From Chloroflexota bacterium (GTDB taxonomy: Bacteria > Chloroflexota > Dehalococcoidia > Bin125): 64,000 bases of DNA. Shown piece by piece: positions 9,550-17,064 of this stretch. The stretch covers positions 1 to 64,000 of the forward strand of contig JAPOXK010000010.1 in assembly GCA_026707145.1 (NCBI GenBank). Direction: 5' to 3'. Position numbers and translations under genes: made by a program. Position 1 is the first letter of the stretch. Each line of letters begins with the position of its first letter. The notes under the pieces were generated by a model that ran no database searches, had not been told where the DNA came from, and saw only the letters and a program-made list of their open reading frames with translations.

Positions 9550-10437
9550 ATGGCTGATCCGCAAGTCGTTCTGATCACCGGCGCTTCGCAGGGATTCGGC
9601 GCCGCCACGGCGCGGGAACTCGCCGAGCGCGGCCATACGGTCATCGCGACCATGCGCAACCCCGACCGCGATGCGCCGGCTCTCATTGAAGGGTACACGG
9701 GCCGCATCTACCCTCAGCGGCTCGACGTGACGGACGCGAGCATGATCAGCGCCGCCGTCACCGCCGCCCTGGACCAACACGGCCGGATCGATGCCTTGAT
9801 CAACAATGCCGGCGTGAGCCTCTTCGGCGCCGTGGAGGAGATCACGGATGAAGAGCTCCATCACATCTTGGACGTCAACGTGGTTGGCGCGATGCGCGTG
9901 ATCGGCGCCGTCGCTCCCAGCATGCGAGCGCGCTGCAGCGGCAAGATTATCAACGTCTCCTCCATGGCGGGCCTGATCGGCGGCCCCGCAGTGGGCGGCT
10001 ACTGCGCTTCCAAGTTCGCACTCGAGGCGATTACGGAAGCGCTCCGCTATGAGCTGCAGCCCTGGAGCATCCAGGTTGTCGCCGTGGAGCCGGGGGTCGT
10101 CAATACGGAGATGCTTCACGGCAACCTCTCCGCCATCGCGAGCGTTCGCGAGGGCCGCAGTAGGTACCAAGGCCCTACAGAGGCCCTCATTAAGGGTCTC
10201 CGGGCCGCCGCCAACCGCCGTCAAGGCCCGCGCAGCGTCGCGTCCCAGCTCGCCGACCTGGTCGAGATCGCCGAGCCGCTGCCCCTGCGCGTCCCCATCG
10301 GAGACGACGCGATCCGCATCAGTCAGCAGCGTGGCTTGATGACGGACGACGAGTGGGAGGGCTTCCTCACCTCTTTGCGGGACGAAGGCTTCCCCGGATC
10401 CTACTTTCGAGTCGTCGAAGAGCAGGGCGTCGGGTAG
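9550..10437 (+). CDS. Short-chain dehydrogenase/reductase, tandem copy 2
   Basis: A 295-residue SDR. Motifs are TGASQGFG (cofactor), NNAG and YCASK (catalytic Tyr/Lys), plus the TMRNPDRD and LPLRVPIGDD segments shared with its three neighbours. The ATG at 9550 is preferred over the upstream TTG at 9520 because it matches the start of copies 1 and 4 (M-A-D/S-x-x-V) and has GGGAG before it. A Phe at the last variable position of the cofactor loop (GFG instead of GIG) is shared with copy 4. Confidence 0.9.
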   Translation: MADPQVVLITGASQGFGAATARELAERGHTVIATMRNPDRDAPALIEGYTGRIYPQRLDVTDASMISAAVTAALDQHGRIDALINNAGVSLFGAVEEITDEELHHILDVNVVGAMRVIGAVAPSMRARCSGKIINVSSMAGLIGGPAVGGYCASKFALEAITEALRYELQPWSIQVVAVEPGVVNTEMLHGNLSAIASVREGRSRYQGPTEALIKGLRAAANRRQGPRSVASQLADLVEIAEPLPLRVPIGDDAIRISQQRGLMTDDEWEGFLTSLRDEGFPGSYFRVVEEQGVG

Positions 10438-10465
10438 CCGCCTCCAGGCTGGGAGGGGTTCGTCG

Positions 10466-11380
10466 ATGGAAGTCGCTGAGAAGCTCGCTCCGCGTGTCGT
10501 CATCGTCACGGGCGCCTCCCGCGGTGTCGGCCGCGAGACCGCCCGTGAACTTGCCTTTCGTGGCCATCAGGTCGTCGCGACCATGCGCAATCCGGACCGT
10601 GACGGCCCCGCCGTGGTGCAGGGTTTCGAAAGCCATATCCAAGTCGCCGCTTGCGATATCACGAGCCGCAACGCGACAGAGGCCGCTGCCGCTTTCGCTC
10701 TGGAGCAGCACGGCCGCATTGACGCCCTGGTAAACAACGCGGCGCTGCTCCTGATCGGCGCGATCGAAGAGGTCGTGGATCAAGAGATTCATGACCTCTT
10801 CAATACGAATCTCACAGGCCAGATGCGCATGACGCAGGCCGTTCTGCCCGCGATGCGCCGGCAACAGGGCGGCAAGATCATCACGGTGTCTTCACTCGCC
10901 GGGCGCATCGCCGGGCCTGCTTTCGGCAGCTACTGTGCCTCCAAGTGGGCGCTGGAGGGGCTCATGCAAGCACTGCGCTACGAACTCGCGCCCTTCGGCA
11001 TCGAAGTGAGCCTCATCACGATGGGCGCCTACCGCACGGAGATGCAGTTCAAAAGCACGTTCACCACCCAAAAGCTGCAGGACGGTACGAGTGTCTACCA
11101 AGCGCCCTGCGAGGCCTTCATTGAGGGTGAGAAGGTCCGTGCCAATCTCAATCCCAGTGTACGCACCGTGGCCTGCAACATCGCTGACGCCGTTGAGTTC
11201 CCGGACCCCTTGGCTCTGCACATCCCCGTTGGCTTCGACGTGCACCGCGTAATGCCCCTTCGCGAGCGCATGAGCTACGACGAGTTCGAGGCGATGATCA
11301 GCGGCATGCGCAACGAGGGCTTCCCGGGGTCTTGGTTCGGTACGATCGAGGAGAATCCGCCCGTCCCCGTCGCTGAGTAG
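10466..11380 (+). CDS. Short-chain dehydrogenase/reductase, tandem copy 3
   Basis: A 304-residue SDR with TGASRGVG and YCASK. It has NNAA instead of the usual NNAG in the strand-4 motif. It shares TMRNPDRD with the other copies, but its C-terminal block reads LALHIPVG rather than LPLR-type. These differences suggest it is the most diverged of the four and may act on another substrate. GGGAGGGG lies before the ATG. Only 28 bases separate it from copy 2, so the genes are very likely co-transcribed. Confidence 0.9.
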   Translation: MEVAEKLAPRVVIVTGASRGVGRETARELAFRGHQVVATMRNPDRDGPAVVQGFESHIQVAACDITSRNATEAAAAFALEQHGRIDALVNNAALLLIGAIEEVVDQEIHDLFNTNLTGQMRMTQAVLPAMRRQQGGKIITVSSLAGRIAGPAFGSYCASKWALEGLMQALRYELAPFGIEVSLITMGAYRTEMQFKSTFTTQKLQDGTSVYQAPCEAFIEGEKVRANLNPSVRTVACNIADAVEFPDPLALHIPVGFDVHRVMPLRERMSYDEFEAMISGMRNEGFPGSWFGTIEENPPVPVAE

Positions 11381-11438
11381 TCCGCGTCCCGCAGTGCGGA
11401 GTCGGCGATGTGCGCCGGCGAACGCTTGAAGGAGCCCC

Positions 11439-12329
11439 ATGGCCAGTCCTCAGGTCGTCATTCTCACAGGCAGCTCCAGCGGGTTTGGCGCCGCCGCGGC
11501 GCGGGAACTCGCGGTCCGCGGCCACCACGTGATCGCCACCATGCGCGATCCCGATCGCAGCGGCGCCGCCGTCGCGCAGTCGATGGGCGACAATCTCGAG
11601 GTCCACCGTCTTGATGTCAGGGACCGGGCCTCGATCGACGCGGTCGTTGCGATGGCGCTTGGCCGGCATGGCCGTATCGACGCGCTGGTGAACAATGCGG
11701 GCTACCTCTTGTTGGGCGCCATCGAGGATCTTGGCGAGGACGAGCTTGCCAGCCAGATCGACACGAACCTGATCGGCGGCGTGCGCACGGCGCAAGCGGT
11801 CCTGCCCGCCATGCGTCAGCGGAGGAGAGGCAAGATCATCAACGTTTCCTCGGTCGCCGGCCGGATGACCGGTCCTGCCTTCGGCGCCTACTGTGCCTCC
11901 AAGTGGGCGCTCGAAGCGATGAGCGAGACGCTCCGTTTTGAGGTTTCCCCCTGGGGGATCGATGTCGTGATCGTCGAGCCGGGGACGCAGCACACCGGGG
12001 CGCAGTTCGACAACATGGTGCTCGCCCGCAGGCTTCGGGAGGGCGACAGCCCCTACGCCGGCCCTTGCAATGCGCTCATCCGAGGGCACCAAGGATATGC
12101 CGGCCAGCGACCCGGCCCCCGTACCGTTGGCTCCATGATCGCCGACTTGGTCGAGACCGTGGACCCGCTCCCTCTCCGTCTTCCTATCGGCGACGAAGCC
12201 GCTCTCGTCTTGGGAATGCGCGCTCGTATGTCGGACGAGGAGTTTGAAGAGGCGATGCGGACGATGGACAACGATGGCTTTCCCGGCGCCTACTTCAAGG
12301 CAGTCCGCTCGGAAGCCCCTCCGTCGTAG
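11439..12329 (+). CDS. Short-chain dehydrogenase/reductase, tandem copy 4
   Basis: A 296-residue SDR with TGSSSGFG, NNAG and YCASK. Its motif after strand 2 is TMRDPDRS, a slight change from the other copies. The C-terminal LPLRLPIGDEA and GFPGAYF segments match copies 1 and 2. It ends 3 bases before the end of the convergent methyltransferase gene. All four proteins lack signal peptides or membrane helices and should be cytosolic. Confidence 0.9.
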   Translation: MASPQVVILTGSSSGFGAAAARELAVRGHHVIATMRDPDRSGAAVAQSMGDNLEVHRLDVRDRASIDAVVAMALGRHGRIDALVNNAGYLLLGAIEDLGEDELASQIDTNLIGGVRTAQAVLPAMRQRRRGKIINVSSVAGRMTGPAFGAYCASKWALEAMSETLRFEVSPWGIDVVIVEPGTQHTGAQFDNMVLARRLREGDSPYAGPCNALIRGHQGYAGQRPGPRTVGSMIADLVETVDPLPLRLPIGDEAALVLGMRARMSDEEFEEAMRTMDNDGFPGAYFKAVRSEAPPS

Positions 12330-12332
12330 CGG

Positions 12333-13175
12333 CTAGCTTGGCGTCCAAGTCACGAGCACGATGGTATCTGCCGGCCCTTTGAGCGCGTAGCCGTCGTCGC
12401 GCGCGACAAGGTGATCAACGATTATCTGTCGCAGCAAACGCTCTTTAGCCGACCCGGGACGCAGCCACAGTCGCCGGCGGGCGTCGTTGATCGCCGCTTC
12501 CCACGAGTCGAAGCCCCAGGCACGTTCGGTGATCTTTCGCAGCGCCGGGCGACGGCCGCGCGCTTCCAATAGGCGCAGGAACTCAGGCAGCGCCGGCAAC
12601 GGCGCGTAGGGCGATCCGTGGACGGCCTTCCACAAGCCCGCGAACGCTGCTCCCGGTGCGCGCTCGAGCAGGAGCGCGACGCAAAGCCGTTTCGCCGCTG
12701 CCTCGAACGCGTCGAGGAAAGGACCGATCGCCTCAATGTCGTAGCCGACATGGGTGATCAACGCGACATCCGCTTGCAGCGCGCGCTGGAGGGGCCAGCG
12801 TTCGCCGATCAGATTGAGGTTCTCGATGCCGTGTTGGGCGCGCACCTCCTCCAACACCGTCCGCATCGCCTCACTGGGTTCAACGGCGATGACTCGCTGG
12901 ACGTGGCGGGCCAGCGCCAGCGCGAAGCGGCCGCCTCCCGCACCGACGTCCAGCCAGACCTCTTGGGGGTGCGCCAGCGCCAGCAGGGCGTTAAGGCACA
13001 CATCGTCCCTACGGGTGGGATCGGCACGGAATCTCTCGGCGATGGGTGCGTAAAAGTCGTTGCCGTCGTCCCGCTCGGTGAGGCGCTCCACCTGTGCGTT
13101 GTTGGCGTGCACGCGGGCTCTCCAGTCGGCGAGGCAGAGCTGGTAGTCCGGCATGCTTTTGCTCCCGCTGGTCAT
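12333..13175 (-). CDS. Class I SAM-dependent methyltransferase
   Basis: A 280-residue cytosolic protein. Motif I is VWLDVGAGGGRFA near residue 73, followed by an acidic motif II (IAVEPSE), so it should bind S-adenosylmethionine in a Rossmann fold. The C-terminal half has no motif that reveals the acceptor. Either the ATG at 13175 or the one at 13154 (behind GGGAG) could be the start. It is convergent with the SDR cluster and divergent from the PAC2/FTR pair. Confidence 0.8.
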   Translation of the reverse strand: MTSGSKSMPDYQLCLADWRARVHANNAQVERLTERDDGNDFYAPIAERFRADPTRRDDVCLNALLALAHPQEVWLDVGAGGGRFALALARHVQRVIAVEPSEAMRTVLEEVRAQHGIENLNLIGERWPLQRALQADVALITHVGYDIEAIGPFLDAFEAAAKRLCVALLLERAPGAAFAGLWKAVHGSPYAPLPALPEFLRLLEARGRRPALRKITERAWGFDSWEAAINDARRRLWLRPGSAKERLLRQIIVDHLVARDDGYALKGPADTIVLVTWTPS

Positions 13176-13281
13176 TCGTCCGTCCTGCGACAGCCGGCCA
13201 GGCGAACGGACATGCGCGACCTCATTGACGCGACCGCGCTACGGTAGTGGGGCGGCTCGGCTACAATTGCTGGAGCATCTT

Positions 13282-14196
13282 ATGCATCCCGACTTGCATC
13301 TCGACAAGCCTCCGCCGCTGCGCACGCCCGCCATGATCCTGGCTTGGGGCGGCTGGAGCGACGCGGGCAGTGCCGCCACCCATGGTCTCCGGACGCTGGC
13401 CAACGCCATCGACGCGCAGCCATGCGGGTCCATTGACCCGGAGAACTACTACGACTTTTCCGTGACGCGCCCGTTCGCCCGCTACCGCAATGGGGAGCGG
13501 GAGATCGTCTGGCCCAGCACGGACTTCTACTACGGCGCGCCGGCCGAGGCCGATCGCGACTTGGGCATCGCCATCGGTTCCGAACCGGCCAATCGCTGGC
13601 GAAGCTACATGGAGGCGCTGTTTGACGGGGTGGAAGCTTTCGGCACCGAGCTCGTCATTTCACTGGCGGCGGTCGCCGCGCCCGTTCCCCATACGCGGCC
13701 CGTGGTGGTCTGGGGTGCCGCCAACACGGCTGAGCTGGCGGAGAAACATAACATGCACCCCCCCGCCTACGAGGGACCGACCGGCATCGTCGGCGTCTTC
13801 CACGACTACTGCCGCCGCAAGAACGTCGGTGCGATCAGCCTCTGGGCGAGCGTGCCCCACTATCTCGGCGACACGACGAATCCCGTCGGCTCACTGGCGT
13901 TGCTCGAGCGTCTGCAGAAGGTCCTCGATCTGTCCCTCCCGCTCGCCGGGCTGCGCTCGGAGATCTCGCTGTTCCAGGAACAGGTCGATCGGGCGATCGC
14001 TCGTGACGACGACCTCGCCTCCTATGTGCGCCGCCTTGAATCGTCCGGCAGCCAGCTCGCCTCCTTCGAACCGCTTGCGTCGCGTTCGGAGGAGTTGCCA
14101 CCGGCCGAGTCGCTGATCGAGGACTTGGAGCAGTTCCTGCGCGGCACCCAGCAAGATGGCTCCTCACCGCAAGAAGGCGAGCCTCGCGGTGGCTGA
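13282..14196 (+). CDS. PAC2-family protein, copy 1
   Basis: A 304-residue protein of the PAC2 (proteasome assembly chaperone 2-like) family. Recognisable blocks are ILAWGGWSDAGSAA at the N-terminus, YEGPTGIVGVFHDYCR in the middle and the SLWASVPHYL segment. A charged helical tail completes the protein. It is a paralogue of the protein at 25471. PAC2 homologues are common next to or in place of proteasome components in actinobacteria and Chloroflexota, but their role there is unknown. The ATG at 13282 follows TGGAG. Its 3' end overlaps the next gene, which suggests translational coupling. Confidence 0.85.
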   Translation: MHPDLHLDKPPPLRTPAMILAWGGWSDAGSAATHGLRTLANAIDAQPCGSIDPENYYDFSVTRPFARYRNGEREIVWPSTDFYYGAPAEADRDLGIAIGSEPANRWRSYMEALFDGVEAFGTELVISLAAVAAPVPHTRPVVVWGAANTAELAEKHNMHPPAYEGPTGIVGVFHDYCRRKNVGAISLWASVPHYLGDTTNPVGSLALLERLQKVLDLSLPLAGLRSEISLFQEQVDRAIARDDDLASYVRRLESSGSQLASFEPLASRSEELPPAESLIEDLEQFLRGTQQDGSSPQEGEPRGG

Positions 14197-14689
14197 CGTT
14201 CCCAGCGCCGACGACCGCGAGGAGGCTTCCGAGAAAAGCCTCAATCGGATGTGGAAATTCGTCCGTTCCTACACGGCGAAGAGCGGGACGTTCCTGCACC
14301 CCCAGCCCGAGATCACCGAGGCGCTGGTGATCGGCCTCGCCAAGCATGTGGATGAGTTCGGACGGCCCCTCTGCCCCTGCAACTTTTACGAGGATAAGGC
14401 GGAGGAGGTTAAGTCCTCGACCTGGATCTGCCCGTGCGACGAGATGCAGAAGTGGAAGTATTGTCACTGACTGCTCTTTTGCGATTCGGAAGGTCTTCCG
14501 ATCACCGAGTACCTCCCCGAAGATCACGAAGGCCGTGAGATCTATGGGGTGATTCGAGACCCTACGCCCGACAAGGGGCGGGCGATCGGGAAGCTGCAGG
14601 AGAAGACGGGCCGCACGATTCAGAAAAAGAAGCGGGGAGAGGAAAAGAAGCGAGGAGATAGCGAGGGTGTCGAGGGCGCGGGCGACTAA
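14156..14689 (+). CDS. Selenocysteine-containing ferredoxin-thioredoxin reductase catalytic subunit (in-frame TGA)
   Basis: The frame encodes 104 residues, TGA at 14468-14470, then 72 more residues to TAA at 14687. Before the TGA the protein matches the FTR catalytic (beta) subunit: SGTFLHP, GRPLCPCNFYEDKAEEV, STWICPC and KYCH. The family continues C-H-C-x-L-F; here it is C-H-TGA-L-L-F, followed by plausible FTR sequence and a Lys/Glu-rich tail. The missing residue is the second active-site cysteine (Cys87 in Synechocystis), which faces the 4Fe-4S cluster. The other five cysteines of the CPC/CPC/CH set are kept. With the hairpin at 14483-14503 this reads as a selenoprotein with Sec at residue 105. 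FTR passes ferredoxin electrons to a thioredoxin disulfide. A GTG at 14189 behind AAGGCGAG is an alternative start. The gene overlaps PAC2 by up to 41 bases. A standard gene caller would end it at 14470. Confidence 0.85.
14483..14503 (+). promoter_or_regulatory. Bacterial SECIS element in the FTR-like gene
   Basis: The RNA can fold as GAU, bulged U, CGGA, loop AGGUCU, UCCG, AUC. The GGU in the loop starts 21 bases after the TGA. The E. coli fdhF SECIS minihelix has the same AGGUCU loop, a short stem and a bulged U below it, with GGU 18 bases after its UGA. SelB binds this element together with Sec-tRNA to recode UGA. The match is read by eye and has not been scored by a program. Confidence 0.8.
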
Positions 14690-14745
14690 ACGGCCGTGCG
14701 CGGTCGGTCGATTGCGCTGAGGGTGCTTCGCTTGCTTGCTCGGGG

Positions 14746-14775
14746 TTGCGCCTCGCCATTACGCTGAGCCGTAAT
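14746..14775 (+). promoter_or_regulatory. Candidate promoter and operator of rpsN
   Basis: TTGCGC (14746-14751) and CGTAAT (14770-14775), spaced 18 bases apart, form a weak promoter 50 bases before rpsN. The -10 hexamer is one arm of a perfect inverted repeat, ATTACG-CTGAGC-CGTAAT (14758-14775). A repressor bound here would block transcription. Zinc-free S14 paralogues are often Zur-controlled, but the sequence is not a recognised Zur box, so that link is speculation. Confidence 0.35.
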
Positions 14776-14824
14776 CAGTCACGCGCCGGACGAGCATCGG
14801 GCCGCGCGGCATCGGGATGGAGCT

Positions 14825-15130
14825 ATGGCGAAGAAAAGCCAGGTCGCCCGCGACGCGAAGCGCCGCGCCATGTACGACAAGCACAGCGCGCGCCGCGCCG
14901 AACTCAAGGCCAAGCTCAAGGCGTCCTGGGACGCCCCCATGACTCGCTCGGAGATTCAGGCCGAGCTGCAGTCGATGCCGCGCAACAGTAGCCCCACCCG
15001 GCTCAAGAACCGCTGCGCCGTCACGGGACGATCGCGGGGCTACATGCGCAAGTTCGGGCTCTCCCGCATCAGCTTCCGGGAGATGGCTTCCGAAGGTCTC
15101 TTGCCGGGCATTCGCAAGGCCTCCTGGTAG
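14825..15130 (+). CDS. rpsN: 30S ribosomal protein S14
   Basis: A 101-residue S14 of the long, zinc-free type. It starts [10 protein letters not shown] and ends with the conserved [19 protein letters not shown]...[11 protein letters not shown]. The C-x2-C...C-x2-C zinc ribbon of the short form is absent, and only one cysteine is present. It lies alone, away from the spc ribosomal operon where S14 normally sits. That suggests either a dispersed operon or a second, zinc-independent copy made under zinc limitation. Confidence 0.95.
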   Translation: MAKKSQVARDAKRRAMYDKHSARRAELKAKLKASWDAPMTRSEIQAELQSMPRNSSPTRLKNRCAVTGRSRGYMRKFGLSRISFREMASEGLLPGIRKASW

Positions 15131-15693
15131 CGCGCGCGGCAACTCTTTCTCTCCGACCGCCTCTCGTCCCAGCGAGCGCATTCCTATGCGCTGGCTGTTC
15201 CGGCGGCCTTTCGCTTCGCTCGTGAGGGATTGTGGCGTGCTTTGGAGCCGCCGCGCGGGGAGTGATTCGCGCTCGATCGATGCGGTGGCGTCTTCGCCAG
15301 CGCTGGATCGCTCTCGAATGAGACCCTTGCCGGAGCCCTCCCCTGCGATCGCCGCTGGAGCCCGGTCTTAGTCGGCGTCTGGCGGAGAGATCTGTAGCGC
15401 GTGCCCCTTGCGCTCCGCGCGACGCCGCGAGCGCGCCAGCATGCCGTCAAGGTAGGTAGGCCCGTAGCGCCGCCGATAGCGGGGCGGCATGAGATCTCGC
15501 AGGACGACGCGATCAAGCGGTCGTTGGGAGTTCCGAGCGTGCTCCTCTTTGGTGCGGACGATCGGGGGCAAGGAGAATAAGCCTCTGGTCATCGATCTAT
15601 CGCCGCTGTTGGAACGAGCGGCTCTCCCATCGGCGTAGTGTAGTGATGCACACATCATTGTGCAATGCTTCTTACTCTCTATGAAAAGATAGC
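15131..15693. other. Gap without a well-supported gene
   Basis: Between rpsN and the iron transporter no convincing coding sequence is visible, apart from a doubtful short frame at 15368-15592 on the minus strand. The last 80 bases before the iron promoter are markedly A/T-richer than the surroundings, as expected for a promoter-bearing region. No tRNA, repeat or mobile-element signature was seen. Confidence 0.5.
15368..15592 (-). CDS. Hypothetical short basic protein, doubtful
   Basis: The frame is open further upstream (to 15700), but the ATG at 15592 gives a 74-residue product rich in Arg, with a PPRYRRRYGPTYLDGML segment that looks protein-like. There is no clear ribosome-binding site and no recognised family. 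It may be a chance frame in GC-rich DNA. Confidence 0.22.
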   Translation of the reverse strand: MTRGLFSLPPIVRTKEEHARNSQRPLDRVVLRDLMPPRYRRRYGPTYLDGMLARSRRRAERKGHALQISPPDAD

Positions 15694-15723
15694 TTGACAA
15701 GTAATCTTAAGGATACCTAATAT
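15694..15723 (+). promoter_or_regulatory. Promoter of the iron ABC operon with possible DtxR-type box
   Basis: TTGACA (15694-15699) and TAATAT (15718-15723) are separated by 18 bases, a strong housekeeping promoter. The minus-strand sequence across the spacer and -10 (15704-15722) begins TTAGGTATCC and matches about 12 of 19 positions of the DtxR/IdeR consensus when compared by eye. Iron repression of an Fe3+ importer would make sense, but the operator call is inference. Confidence 0.55.
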
Positions 15724-15806
15724 TTGGCGCGGTTTACGAGGGCGCACACGACACCCCGCCGATCCAACGCCTTGGATCGCAGACCGTAACAGGAGGATCC
15801 CAACCC

Positions 15807-17045
15807 GTGGTTGCTTCAATCCTCAGGCGATCGCCTTCCCTTCTCATCGTTATCGCTTTGCTGACTTTCGCCCTTGTTGCCGCATGCGGCGACGGCGACG
15901 ATAGCTCCAGTGCTCCGCAACCATCGGTGAGTGAGCAACCGGCGGCCGAGGCCGCTCCCCAGGAGACGGTGTCCACTCCAGAGCCGCCGGCGTCTGAGGA
16001 GGAGATGCCTGCTGCGGAGGAGATGGCTCCCGAGGAGCAGATGGTGGCTGAGGAAGACATGTCTGCTGAGGAAGATATGTCCACCCAGCAGACCGCCTCC
16101 GAAGCCGACATGGACGATCCGCTCACGCTGACGGTCTACTCCGGCCGCGGGGAATCGCTCGTAGGGCCGCTGCTCGATCAATTCGAGACCGATACCGGCG
16201 TCGACGTGCGGGTCCGCTACGGCGGCACCGCGGAGCTCGCGGCGGCTATCCTGGAAGAGGGTGACCGCTCGCCCGCAGACGTATTCTTTGCTCAGGATGC
16301 CGGCGCCCTCGGGGCGCTGCAGGATATGGGCCGCTTCACGGTACTCGACGATGAGTTTCTCGACCGGGTCGACCCAGTCTTCCGCTCGGCCTCGGGTGGT
16401 TGGGTGGGCGTGTCCGGCCGCGCGCGCGTCGTCGTGTACTCCACTCAGCTGAGTGCGGAGGAGCTTCCTGCCTCCATCTTCGATCTGATTGAGCCGGAGT
16501 GGAGTGGCCGCGTGGGCTGGGCCCCTACCAACGGCTCCTTCCAAGCCTTCGTCACGGCGATGCGCCAGGTCTACGGTGACGCGGCGACCGCCGGCTGGCT
16601 CAGCGCCATGATCGATAACGGCGTGCAGGAATATCCTAAGAACACGCCCATCGTGCAGGCGGTGGGCGACGGTGAGATCGATGTTGGGCTCGTCAACCAT
16701 TACTACCTCTGGCGCTTCATCAGCGAAGATCCCGATTTTCCCGCCGCCAACCACTACACCGACGCGGGCGAGCCGGGCGCTCTCGTGAACATCGCCGGCG
16801 TCGGCCTCCTGGGTTCGTCGACTAATCAGGAGGCCGCGCGCGTGTTCGTCGACTATTTGCTGAGTGAGACGGCGCAACAGTACTTCGCGACGGAGACGCA
16901 TGAGTACCCGCTGATCACAGGTGTCGATCCCAACCCCGGCATCCCCGGTCTCGACACCCTCGACCCGCCTTCGCTCGCGCTCACCTCGCTCGCTGATCTG
17001 GAAGGGACGCTCGATCTCTTAAGGGAAGTCGGCGCGCTGCCTTAG
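15807..17045 (+). CDS. Fe(3+) ABC transporter substrate-binding lipoprotein
   Basis: A 412-residue FbpA/FutA-like protein. A lipoprotein signal peptide ends in the lipobox LVAAC (Cys27), so it should be anchored outside the membrane. Residues about 33-95 are a Glu/Met/Ala-rich linker with imperfect repeats (EEMAPEEQM, EEDMSAEEDMS). The binding domain starts at LTVYSGRGESLV, the usual start of this family, and contains the tyrosine pair in NHYYLW that binds Fe(III) in FbpA. GTG at 15807 follows AGGAGG. It is the first gene of an SBP-permease-ATPase operon. Confidence 0.93.
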   Translation: MVASILRRSPSLLIVIALLTFALVAACGDGDDSSSAPQPSVSEQPAAEAAPQETVSTPEPPASEEEMPAAEEMAPEEQMVAEEDMSAEEDMSTQQTASEADMDDPLTLTVYSGRGESLVGPLLDQFETDTGVDVRVRYGGTAELAAAILEEGDRSPADVFFAQDAGALGALQDMGRFTVLDDEFLDRVDPVFRSASGGWVGVSGRARVVVYSTQLSAEELPASIFDLIEPEWSGRVGWAPTNGSFQAFVTAMRQVYGDAATAGWLSAMIDNGVQEYPKNTPIVQAVGDGEIDVGLVNHYYLWRFISEDPDFPAANHYTDAGEPGALVNIAGVGLLGSSTNQEAARVFVDYLLSETAQQYFATETHEYPLITGVDPNPGIPGLDTLDPPSLALTSLADLEGTLDLLREVGALP

Positions 17046-17064
17046 GGCAGCGCCTCCCCGCTCC

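Noticed and set aside
8590..10509. 639-codon minus-strand frame opposite the SDR genes
   Set aside because: It spans two well-supported SDR genes and shows no domain pattern; it arises from third-position GC.
14156..14470. FTR-like frame taken as a truncated pseudogene ending at TGA
   Set aside because: The family sequence resumes in the same frame directly after the TGA for 72 codons, and a SECIS-like hairpin is at the right place. Sec is the better explanation.
14380..14470. SEC-C zinc motif instead of FTR
   Set aside because: The order CPC...CPC...CH with 14-17 residues between, plus SGTF and GRPLCPC context, matches FTR rather than the short SEC-C motif.
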